Assembly: GCA_019636275.1 (NCBI GenBank)
Contig: JAHBXY010000016.1
Coordinates: 21,599-85,598, forward strand
DNA: 64,000 bases
Source of the DNA: Planctomycetota bacterium
GTDB taxonomy: Bacteria > Planctomycetota > J058
Reading direction: 5' to 3'
Shown: one piece after another, positions 35,361 to 43,515 of the stretch
How the letters are laid out: the number at the start of each line of letters is the position of its first letter
How positions within the stretch are numbered: position 1 is the stretch's first letter
Position numbers and translations under genes: made by a program
The notes under the pieces: model-generated
Seen by the model: the letters and a program-made list of their open reading frames with translations, nothing else
Databases searched by the model: none
What the model was told of the DNA's origin: nothing

Positions 35361-36329
35361 ATGTTGACCGTCAGGGACCTGCACAAGCGCTACGGGGACC
35401 TCCAGGCGCTCAACGGCGTCTCGTTCGACGTGCGCGCCGGCGACGTCGTCGGCTTCCTCGGCCCGAACGGCGCCGGCAAGTCGACGACGATGAAGATCGT
35501 CACCGGCTACATCCCCGCCACGAGCGGGAGCGTGACGATCGACGGCCTCGACACCACGCGCTACCCGATCGAGTGCAAGCGCCGCCTGGGCTACCTGCCC
35601 GAGAGCACGCCGCTCTACGGCGACATGCGCGTGCGGGAGTACCTGACGTTCCGCGCCCGCCTCAAGGGCGTCGCCCGGCGCGACGTGGCCTCGCGCGTCG
35701 ACTACGTCATGGAGCGCACCTGGCTCGGCGACCGCGCGCGCCAGCTCATCCGCACGCTCTCGAAGGGCTACCGCCAGCGCGTGGGGATCGCCGACGCGCT
35801 GGTCTCCTCGCCCAAGCTCCTGATCCTCGACGAGCCGACGATCGGCCTCGACCCGAACCAGATCCGGCAGGTGCGCGAGCTGATCAAGGAGCTCGGCCAG
35901 AGCCACACGATCCTGCTCTCCACGCACATCCTCGCCGAGGTGGAGATGGTCTGCGACCGGGTGATCATCGTCGCCCGCGGCAAGATCGCCGCCGACGACA
36001 CCGTCGAGGGCCTGGTGGAGAAGCACCGGAGCAACGCCCTGTGGGTCTCGCTGCGCACGCCCGACGAGCTCGACAAGCTCGAGAAGGCGCTGCGCGCGCT
36101 CCCCGGCGTGCTCTCGGCCGACGCCCCGCCGCGCCAGGAGCCGCGCGAGGGCGTGCACCGGCTGCGCCTCACCTACGACCGCGCCCGCGCCGCCGACGAG
36201 GTCGCCGAGCAGGTGGCGCGCGTGGCCTCGGAGATGGGCTGGCCGCTGCAGGAGCTGGCCCCCGAGCGCACGACGCTCGAGCAGATCTTCCACCGCCTCA
36301 CCCAGGGGCAGCAGGAGGTGGCGGCGTGA
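35361..36329 (+). CDS. ABC transporter ATPase, GldA-like
   Basis: ATPase of an ABC-2 exporter. The 322-residue product has Walker A GPNGAGKSTT (about 38), a Q/Y-loop region, signature TLSKGYRQRVG, Walker B KLLILDEPT, and switch His STHILAEV. A C-terminal extension (about 225-322) is shared with GldA-type ATPases. Start ATG 35361 lies behind a run of G. Its stop overlaps the permease start, so both are coupled. Confidence 0.9.
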   Translation: MLTVRDLHKRYGDLQALNGVSFDVRAGDVVGFLGPNGAGKSTTMKIVTGYIPATSGSVTIDGLDTTRYPIECKRRLGYLPESTPLYGDMRVREYLTFRARLKGVARRDVASRVDYVMERTWLGDRARQLIRTLSKGYRQRVGIADALVSSPKLLILDEPTIGLDPNQIRQVRELIKELGQSHTILLSTHILAEVEMVCDRVIIVARGKIAADDTVEGLVEKHRSNALWVSLRTPDELDKLEKALRALPGVLSADAPPRQEPREGVHRLRLTYDRARAADEVAEQVARVASEMGWPLQELAPERTTLEQIFHRLTQGQQEVAA

Positions 36330-37558
36330 CCGACCGCGAGGAGGAGCAGGGCCGCCCCGACGAGGCCGCCCCGCCGCCGCCCGACCCCGAGACGCGGCCG
36401 CCGGCGGACACCGAGACCCCGCGCGAGGTGCCGGCCGAGACCGGGGGCACCCCGCCGCCGGCGCTCGAGCCGGGCGGCCTGACGCCGCCCGCCACGCCGC
36501 CGCCCGACACGACCGTGCCCGACCTCGCCGAGGCCCGCGCGGCGCTGCTCGAGCCCCCGAGCCCCGGCGCGCGCGTCGCGGGCGCTGCGTGGCTGGCCTT
36601 CGGCGCCTTCCTCGTGTGGTTCTTCGCCTCGCATGCCTTCGGCTCGGACCTCGGCACCGAGAACGTGCGCCTGCGGGCCGTGATCCGCGCCGCCGCCGTG
36701 CTCGTACCCGCCTACCCGGCCCTGCTCGGACTCGCCGCCCTCCTCACCGGGCGCCGGCCCGACCCGCGCTGGAACGTCCTCTCGTTGCCGTTCGAGGCCT
36801 GGTGGTACTCGACGCTCGCGACGCTGACCTGGCGCGAGGTGCGGGGCTTCTTCGGCAGACCCGTGGCCTACATCGTGCTGTTCTTCTGGATGGCGGTGAA
36901 CGCGTACTTCTTCATCGTGATCCTCGGCTACTACGGCGGGCCGGAGTCCTGGGGGAAGGACTTCCAGGACCCGCCGTCGCTCTACGTCACACACAACTTT
37001 CTGCTCATGTTCGCCCTGGCCTTCATGTGCCCGGCGCTGACCATGCGCCTCCTGGCCGAGGAGTCGAGCAACGGCACGCTCGAGATGCTGCTGACGTCGC
37101 CCGTGACCGACGCGCAGGTGGCGCTGTCGAAGTTCCTCGGCGCGCTGACCTTCTACGCGGCCATGCTCCTGGGGATCGCCGCCTACCTGCTGATCCTCCG
37201 CCAGTACGCCTCGGAGTGGGACTGGGGCCCCGTGATCGGCGGCTACCTCGGCCTGTTCCTCATCGGGGCGTTCTTCCTGAGCATCGGCGTGTTCACGTCG
37301 TCGGTCACCGACAACCAGATCGTGGCGTTCATCCTGGCCGTGCTGCCGCCGTTGTTCCTCGTGTTCATCTTCCTCATGCAGAGCGCCGTGCCCTTCGACT
37401 GGGCCAAGGACGTGATCCGGCACGTGAACGTCTGGGAGCTCCACCAGGAGTTCGCCAAGGGCATCGTGCACTGGCGCGGCCTGGCGTTCTACCTGAGCAG
37501 CACCATCTTCTTCCTCTTCCTCGCCGTGCGCGGGGTCGAGTCGCACACGTGGAGGTGA
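36326..37558 (+). CDS. ABC-2 permease with long Pro/Glu-rich N-terminus
   Basis: The membrane part of the ABC complex, 410 residues. The first about 75 are cytosolic and Pro/Glu/Asp-rich. Two helices follow (VAGAAWLAFGAFLVWFF; AAVLVPAYPALLGLAALL), then the six-helix ABC-2 core (REVRGFFGRPVAYIVLFFWMA; GTLEMLLTSPVTD is the family signature). Start GTG 36326 overlaps the ATPase stop and follows GGAGGTGGCGG. The N-terminal extension is unusual for the family. Confidence 0.85.
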   Translation: MTDREEEQGRPDEAAPPPPDPETRPPADTETPREVPAETGGTPPPALEPGGLTPPATPPPDTTVPDLAEARAALLEPPSPGARVAGAAWLAFGAFLVWFFASHAFGSDLGTENVRLRAVIRAAAVLVPAYPALLGLAALLTGRRPDPRWNVLSLPFEAWWYSTLATLTWREVRGFFGRPVAYIVLFFWMAVNAYFFIVILGYYGGPESWGKDFQDPPSLYVTHNFLLMFALAFMCPALTMRLLAEESSNGTLEMLLTSPVTDAQVALSKFLGALTFYAAMLLGIAAYLLILRQYASEWDWGPVIGGYLGLFLIGAFFLSIGVFTSSVTDNQIVAFILAVLPPLFLVFIFLMQSAVPFDWAKDVIRHVNVWELHQEFAKGIVHWRGLAFYLSSTIFFLFLAVRGVESHTWR

Positions 37559-37562
37559 GCCC

Positions 37563-39341
37563 GTGACCCAGCCGCCCCTCCAGCCTCCCGAGCGCGAGTC
37601 GGAGCTGCAGTTCCTCGTCAGCGTCGTGTCCATCCTCCTGGGCGGGCTCCTGCTCGTGTTCGCCGCGATCCTCTACGCGTCGAGCGGCAGCGGCCTGGCC
37701 AGCGAGGGCATGCCCCGCTTCCAGATCGCCGCGGCGATCGGCGCCGGGCTCCTGGCGCTGGGCATCTCGCTCGAGTTCCCTCGGCTCATGGACCTCGTGC
37801 GCCAGCGCAAGAGCCTGCACGCGGCCAACGCGCTGGCCATGAGCGCGCTGGCGTTCATCCTGCTGGTGATCGTCAACTTCCTCTCGGCGCGCCACGACTT
37901 CTGGCGCGCCGACCTGACGCAGGAGCGGCTCTACACGCTCTCCGACGAGTCCCGCGCCCTCGCGAACGCGCTCGACCGTGACGTGCGCCTGGTCGTCCTC
38001 AGCGCGGCCGACCAGGACCGCGACATGAGCCCGGTCGAGGCGCTGCTGGGCCAGTACCGGGCCGAGTCCGCCCGCATCCGCGTCGAGCGCGTGGACCTGC
38101 GCCGCAAGGGCCAGGCGGAGCTGCTGGCGCTCCTGAAGGAGCTGGGCCTCGAAGGCGGCCCGCGCTTCGAGGACGAGCTCCTGGGCGTCGTCGTGCAGGC
38201 CGAGCTGGGCGAGGGGCTCTCGGCAGAGCGCCGCAAGCACGTCGCCAAGGCCGAGCTGTGGGAGCAGGCCTTCGACCGCTCGAGCAAGCGCACGTTCCTG
38301 GGCGAGCAGAAGCTCAGCTCGGCGATCCGCGAGGTCCTGGAGGCGAAGCGCGCCAAGCTCTACTTCCTCACCGGCCACGCCGAGGCCTCGATCGACGAGC
38401 ACGGCCACGAGGGCGGCGGCGGCCGCGAGGAGGGGCTCGGGACGCTCGCGGGCATGCTCCGCCAGCGCAACATGGAGCTGGCCGAGCTGAACCTCTCGGA
38501 CGGCGGCCAGGTGCCCGACGACTGCGACCTCCTGGTGATCCCGGCCCCGCGCGTCGCGCTCGACCCGCGCGAGGTGGCCAGCGTCGAGCGCTTCCTCGAG
38601 CGCGGCGGCGACGCGATCATCATGCTCGACCCCGTGGTCTCGAGCCGCGACGGCGGCGGCACGCGCTTCTCGGAGTCGGGCCTCGAGCCGCTCCTGCGCG
38701 AGCGCTACGGCGTCGCGCCCCAGGACGCGTTCGTCTTCACCCCCTTCCAGGACCCGTTCAGCGGCGCGCTGCGCTTCTCGGAGGAGGTCCTGGCCGACGA
38801 GTTCGACGTCGCCCACCAGATCGGCAAGCGGCTCGCGCGCGAGCAGGCGCGGATCGCGCTCCTCGGCGCCCGGCCGCTCAGGACGACGCCGGCGCCCGGC
38901 GCCACCACGTCGGAGCTGCTGAAGACCGGCGCGCGCTCGCCCGCGTTCGCCGTGAACGACCCGTTCGGCATGCTCGCCCGCGGGCGGCCGGTCGAGGACC
39001 CGCAGCGCGGTCCGCTCACCCTGGCCGTGACCAGCGAGCGCGCCGTCGGCGAGGGCGAGGTGCCCGAGCGCAGCCGCGTCGTCGTCGTGGGCGACGTCGG
39101 CTGGGCGCAGAACGCCGCCATCGGCGTGGGCCGCTTCCACAACCTCGAGCTGTTCCTGAACGCCGCCTCGTGGGCCATGAACCGCGACGAGCGCCTCGTG
39201 GGCAAGGCCAGCCGGCCGAAGAGCTATCGGCTGGAGATGCCGCCCGAGACGCTCGTGGCCATGCAGCTCTTCTCCTTCCTCGGCCTGCCGGCCGTGGCCA
39301 TCGGCCTGGGCCTGTTCGCCTGGATGCTCCGGCGGAGGTGA
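37563..39341 (+). CDS. GldG-like ABC-associated protein
   Basis: A 592-residue protein with two N-terminal membrane helices, another near residue 96 (ALAMSALAFILLVIVNFLSA), a large extracytoplasmic domain of the ABC_transp_aux type (FWRADLTQERLYTLSDESRAL is the family entry, then LLVIPAPRVALDPREV), and a C-terminal helix. GldG pairs with GldA and GldF in gliding-type systems, but in other phyla these operons have unknown export roles. Start GTG 37563, four bases after the permease stop. Confidence 0.87.
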   Translation: MTQPPLQPPERESELQFLVSVVSILLGGLLLVFAAILYASSGSGLASEGMPRFQIAAAIGAGLLALGISLEFPRLMDLVRQRKSLHAANALAMSALAFILLVIVNFLSARHDFWRADLTQERLYTLSDESRALANALDRDVRLVVLSAADQDRDMSPVEALLGQYRAESARIRVERVDLRRKGQAELLALLKELGLEGGPRFEDELLGVVVQAELGEGLSAERRKHVAKAELWEQAFDRSSKRTFLGEQKLSSAIREVLEAKRAKLYFLTGHAEASIDEHGHEGGGGREEGLGTLAGMLRQRNMELAELNLSDGGQVPDDCDLLVIPAPRVALDPREVASVERFLERGGDAIIMLDPVVSSRDGGGTRFSESGLEPLLRERYGVAPQDAFVFTPFQDPFSGALRFSEEVLADEFDVAHQIGKRLAREQARIALLGARPLRTTPAPGATTSELLKTGARSPAFAVNDPFGMLARGRPVEDPQRGPLTLAVTSERAVGEGEVPERSRVVVVGDVGWAQNAAIGVGRFHNLELFLNAASWAMNRDERLVGKASRPKSYRLEMPPETLVAMQLFSFLGLPAVAIGLGLFAWMLRRR

Positions 39342-39343
39342 CG

Positions 39344-41944
39344 ATGAACGCGCCCGTCCCACCCTCTGCGCCGGCCCCGAGCAGCCTGCGCACCACGCTC
39401 GTCATGACGGCGATCGTCGGCGTCCTCGCCCTGTGGATCTGGCTGGGCGAGGGCCAGCTCGACCCGAGCGCCACGAGCGCCGACGGCCTGAAGCGCCGCC
39501 GCGTCCTGCCCATGTTCGCCACGGCCGACGTGACGCGCGTCGAGCTCCAGCCGGCCGGCGACGCGCCGAAGGTCGTGCTCGCCCGCGACGCGGCCGACCC
39601 GGCGGAGAAGGGCGCCCCCCCGCCCGAGCCGAAGCCCTGGCGCATGGAGGCGCCCGTGGCCGACGCGGCCGACGGCGGCGAGGTGACGCGCGTCCTCAAC
39701 GCGATCGAGTGGCTCGAGTTCACCGACAAGCTCGAGGGCGAGCACGCCAAGGCCTACGACTTCGGCGAGGTGGCCGTCACGGCGCGGCTCGACCGCCGCG
39801 AGGGCAAGCCGGCGATCTCCTTCGAGCTCGGCCTCGAGCGCCTGGGCAAGCGCCCGCTGCGCCTCGCCTCGGAGCCCGGCGTCGTCTACCTCGTGCGCGA
39901 GGCCCTGCACAAGGACCTGGCCCAGGAGCCCTGGAAGTTCCGCCGGAAGCAGCTCTTCGCCCTCCCGCGCGACCAGGTGACGAAGGTCACGCTGCGCGCC
40001 GCGCCGGCCGAGGCCGGGCCGGGCGTGGCCGAGCGCGAGGTCGCCCTGGCGCGCGTCGACGGCTACTGGCGCGTCGGCGGCGACACGGGCGAGTTCGCGG
40101 CCGAGGCGCTCGTCGAGGAGCTCCTGGGCGAGCTCTACGGGCTCCAGGCCGCGGCCGTGGTCGTCGAGGCGCCCTCGGCCGACGACCTCGCCCGCACGGG
40201 CCTGACCCCGGCGCGCGTCGGCGTGAGCCTCGAGACGCGCGACGGCAAGGTCGAGCGCCTGGAGCTGGGCCTCCCCGTCGAGGGTACGCCCGCGCGGCGC
40301 CACGCGCGCTTCACCGACCGCGCGGCCGCCCTGGCGGTCGACACGGGCAAGGTGGCGAAGGCGCTCGACCGGCCGCTCGACGGCTGGTACTCCGACGCCC
40401 TCGTGCCCCTGCGCGGCTCGGCGGCCACGCTCACCGGCTTCGCCGTGACCACCGCCGAGGGGCAGACCTGGGGCCTGACGAAGAAGGAGGGCCAGTGGCG
40501 CTTCGACGGCGACAAGGTCGTCACGGCGGCGCTCGGCCCGGTCGAGGCCCTGCTCGGCGACGTGCTGGCCCTCACGATCGAGGAGCGGCGCGAGGCGCCC
40601 GCCGACCTGGCGGCGCTGGGCCTCGCCCCGCCGGCGCTCAAGGTGGCGCTCGTGCAGGAGCCGCTGCGCCGCGAGGTGTGGATCGGCGCCCCGATCGAGG
40701 GCCGGCCCGGCGTGCACCACGTCATGCGCGTGGGCGAGCCGCGCGTCTACGCCGCGCGCGTCGACGCGCTCCCCGGGCGCCTCGAGGACGCGCCGCTCGA
40801 GCTGCTCGACAAGACCGTGATCGCGGCCTCCCACTGGGACGCCAAGAAGGTCGTCGTCACCGACCCCGACGGCAAGGTCGTCCTCGAGGCGGCCAAGACC
40901 GACGAGGGCGTGCGCGAGTGGAAGGTGACCACGCCGCCGTCGCCCGACGCGGTGAGCGAGAAGGTCGACCGCTTCATGGAGGCGTTCGAGGCCATGAAGG
41001 TCGAGCGCTGGCTGGCGCAGGACTCGCCCGAGGCGCGCGCCCGCCACGGCCTCGACCGGCCCACGAAGGTGGCGATCACGGTCGAGACCTTCAAGGACGG
41101 CAAGAAGACCGACCTGGTCCGGACGCTGCTCCTCGGCCGCCGCGAGGGCGACCGCGTCTTCGCCCTGGCCGAGGACGGCCCGGCGATCGGGCGCGTCGAC
41201 GCCGGGTTCCTCGAGCGCATGGCGCGCGGGTTCGCCAAGGAGACGCCGATCCTCGAGAGCGACCGCTGGAACGCGAAGGGCCTCCTGGTCAAGGACGGCG
41301 CGACCGTCGTCCTCGAGCTGAAGAAGCCGGCCGAGAACTGGAAGCGCGTCGACGGCGGCCGGGAGGAGATCGTCGAGACGATCGAGGTCGAGGACCTGCT
41401 GCGCGTGTTCGAGAAGGTCGAGGTCGCGCGCGCCGAGCCGCGCACGGACGCGCGCCTGGCCGAGGTCGGCCTGGCGCCGCCGGCGCGGACGATCACGATC
41501 ACGCTCAAGCCCTACGACAAGCCCGAGGAGACGCGGACGCTGCTCATCGGCGCGCGCGCGGGCGAGCGCGACGTGTGGGCCACGGCCGCCGGCGCCGAGG
41601 TCCTCGGCGCGCTCTTCGACGAGCCGCTGCGGACGCTCGACGCCTGGCTGAAGGCCCATCCGCGGGGCCAGGCCTTCCCGCCGGTCGACGACGGCGAGCA
41701 GCAGGGGAGCGCCGCCCCGCCGCCCCCCGGCGGCGGGCCGCAGGACGCCGCGCCGCCGCCGGCCGCGCCGAAGGACGAGGTGGCCTGCGGCGTGTGCGCG
41801 GCCCTGGTGCCGGCCGACGGGCCGTTCACCTTCGTCGACCCGCGGCCCCCGCACCCCGTCTACCACGCCTGCAGCCCCGGGCACCTCGAGGAGCTCAAGG
41901 CCCTGCTGGTCCCCCGCGAGGGCGGCGGAGACGACGGGGAGTAA
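39344..41944 (+). CDS. DUF4340 multi-repeat protein with Cys-rich end
   Basis: An 866-residue protein with one N-terminal helix (TLVMTAIVGVLALWIWL) and at least three DUF4340-like repeats (each with DVTRVELQPA/LEFTDKL/PLRLA-type segments). The start ATG 39344 follows GGAGGTGACG. The last 60 residues have a CGVCAALV ... HPVYHAC cluster that could bind a metal; I have not seen this tail in DUF4340 proteins, though I cannot check. It completes a four-gene operon, and is likely the outer face of the same complex as GldG. Confidence 0.82.
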   Translation: MNAPVPPSAPAPSSLRTTLVMTAIVGVLALWIWLGEGQLDPSATSADGLKRRRVLPMFATADVTRVELQPAGDAPKVVLARDAADPAEKGAPPPEPKPWRMEAPVADAADGGEVTRVLNAIEWLEFTDKLEGEHAKAYDFGEVAVTARLDRREGKPAISFELGLERLGKRPLRLASEPGVVYLVREALHKDLAQEPWKFRRKQLFALPRDQVTKVTLRAAPAEAGPGVAEREVALARVDGYWRVGGDTGEFAAEALVEELLGELYGLQAAAVVVEAPSADDLARTGLTPARVGVSLETRDGKVERLELGLPVEGTPARRHARFTDRAAALAVDTGKVAKALDRPLDGWYSDALVPLRGSAATLTGFAVTTAEGQTWGLTKKEGQWRFDGDKVVTAALGPVEALLGDVLALTIEERREAPADLAALGLAPPALKVALVQEPLRREVWIGAPIEGRPGVHHVMRVGEPRVYAARVDALPGRLEDAPLELLDKTVIAASHWDAKKVVVTDPDGKVVLEAAKTDEGVREWKVTTPPSPDAVSEKVDRFMEAFEAMKVERWLAQDSPEARARHGLDRPTKVAITVETFKDGKKTDLVRTLLLGRREGDRVFALAEDGPAIGRVDAGFLERMARGFAKETPILESDRWNAKGLLVKDGATVVLELKKPAENWKRVDGGREEIVETIEVEDLLRVFEKVEVARAEPRTDARLAEVGLAPPARTITITLKPYDKPEETRTLLIGARAGERDVWATAAGAEVLGALFDEPLRTLDAWLKAHPRGQAFPPVDDGEQQGSAAPPPPGGGPQDAAPPPAAPKDEVACGVCAALVPADGPFTFVDPRPPHPVYHACSPGHLEELKALLVPREGGGDDGE

Positions 41945-42001
41945 CCTCCTCTTGCAAAACTGACCGACCACGTCCACAGTCTCCGCCGGAGGGAGGGGAC
42001 C

Positions 42002-42871
42002 ATGGCGCGGTCGGTCGTGGCGGCGTGCGTGGGGGCGGCGCTGTGCGCCGCGCTGGCTGCCGGGCAGGAGACGCGGACCTTCGACCTGCGGACGACCTAC
42101 CCCTACCGGGCGGGCGACCGCGTGCGGGTCGTCACCGGGTCGAAGCACGAGGGCCTGGCCAACGTGCTCCACCGCGGCAAGCCGGTCCGCGTCGAGAACA
42201 AGCGCGGCGGCTACGAGCTGCGCTACGTCGACGAGGTCCAGGCCTTGCACCCCGGCGGCGGCGTCGTGCGCGTGCAGCGCACCTACGAGCGGGTCAAGGA
42301 CTGGGCCACCGGGCAGGAGGAGCGTCGGCCGCGCCGGGTGCTGCTCGACTACTCGGGCGAGCACATGCGCTTCACGGCCCAGGACGAGGTGCCCGAGGCC
42401 GCCCGGGAGCTGCTCGAGAGCGCGAGCAAGGTGCCGCTCTCCGCCTTCCAGCACCTGCTCCCCCCCGCCCCGATCGTGGCCCTCGGCCAGCGCTGGACGA
42501 TCCCGAACGCCCCGGCGGCGCAGATCTTCCGCCTGGACCCGGCGGCCGTCGTCGAGGCGGGCTCCGCCTGCAGCGGGCGCGTCGACGCGACCCGACAGCG
42601 CCAGGGGGCCGAGCAGGTGTGCCTGGTGTTCGAGTTCCGCCTGGCGTTCACGCGCCTGTACGACATCACCTTCGACCCGCCGGCCGAGCTCGAGGTGCGC
42701 TTCGACATGTGGGAGAGCACGGACGGCGCCGCGCCCGCCGACTCGGGGACGATCCGCGGGACGATCAAGGGCACCGGCCGCGTCCCGGACGCCCCGAAGG
42801 AGATCACGGTGCAGCTCCAGGTGACGGTGACGGGCACCTACCAGCGGGAGCTCCTGTCGACCGCCCGCTGA
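42002..42871 (+). CDS. Exported hypothetical protein
   Basis: A 289-residue secreted protein, starting at ATG 42002 behind GGAGGGAGGGG. Signal peptide (MARSVVAACVGAALCAALAAG). The mature region is beta-rich (RTYERVKDWATGQEERRPR; FTRLYDITFDPPAELEVRF). No recognised domain or catalytic motif. The 57 nt upstream after the DUF4340 gene are short enough for read-through from the ABC operon. Confidence 0.72.
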   Translation: MARSVVAACVGAALCAALAAGQETRTFDLRTTYPYRAGDRVRVVTGSKHEGLANVLHRGKPVRVENKRGGYELRYVDEVQALHPGGGVVRVQRTYERVKDWATGQEERRPRRVLLDYSGEHMRFTAQDEVPEAARELLESASKVPLSAFQHLLPPAPIVALGQRWTIPNAPAAQIFRLDPAAVVEAGSACSGRVDATRQRQGAEQVCLVFEFRLAFTRLYDITFDPPAELEVRFDMWESTDGAAPADSGTIRGTIKGTGRVPDAPKEITVQLQVTVTGTYQRELLSTAR

Positions 42872-42927
42872 CTGTGAGTCCGAGTCGGTGGTGGAGATAG
42901 CGCGGCCCGCGCGCCGAAGACGGGCCC

Positions 42928-43515
42928 ATGGAGCCGCCGCCACCACCCCGCCGCCGCCTGATCAGGTCGGCCGTCGCCGTCGCCTGCGCGTTCCTCGCCG
43001 CCAACGGCGTGGTCGCCCTGGTCGGCCTCCTCGACGCGCCGGCCCCCTGCGACGTGGCCGTGGTCCTCGGCGCGCGAGTGCGCCCCGACGGGACGCCGAG
43101 CGTCCTCCTGCACGACCGGCTGCTCCGCGGGCTCGCCGCCTGGCAGCGCGGCGAGGCCGGGCTCGTCATGGTCAGCGGCGGCCTGGGGGTCGAGGGGCAC
43201 GAGGAGGCCGACGTCATGGCCGCCTGGCTGATCGCCCGCGGCGTGCCGGCGGAGCGCGTCGTCGTCGACCGCGACGGCTGGACGACCTGGCACACGGCCG
43301 TCAACACGCGCGCGCTGCTCGAGGCGCGCGGGCTGTCGTCGGCGCTCGTGGTCACGAGCTACTACCACGTGCCGCGCGCGCGCCTGGCGTTCGAGCGCGT
43401 CGGCGTCCCGCGCGTGGCGACGGCCCGCGCCGCCTACCGGCCGGCCCTGCGCGACGTCTACTCGCTCCCGCGCGAGGTCGTCGGGCTGGCCTGGTACCGC
43501 GTGCGGTCGGTGTAG
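42928..43515 (+). CDS. YdcF/DUF218 family protein
   Basis: A 195-residue protein. One N-terminal hydrophobic segment (AVAVACAFLAANGVVALVG), then the DUF218 signature: CDVAVVLGARVRPDGTPS, VSGGLGVEGHEEADVMAAWL, TWHTAVNTRALLEARGL and SYYHVPRARLAFE. SanA/YdcF-type proteins are implicated in envelope integrity. Start ATG 42928. Its last 58 bp overlap the 3' end of a convergent gene, an unusually long overlap. Confidence 0.88.
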   Translation: MEPPPPPRRRLIRSAVAVACAFLAANGVVALVGLLDAPAPCDVAVVLGARVRPDGTPSVLLHDRLLRGLAAWQRGEAGLVMVSGGLGVEGHEEADVMAAWLIARGVPAERVVVDRDGWTTWHTAVNTRALLEARGLSSALVVTSYYHVPRARLAFERVGVPRVATARAAYRPALRDVYSLPREVVGLAWYRVRSV

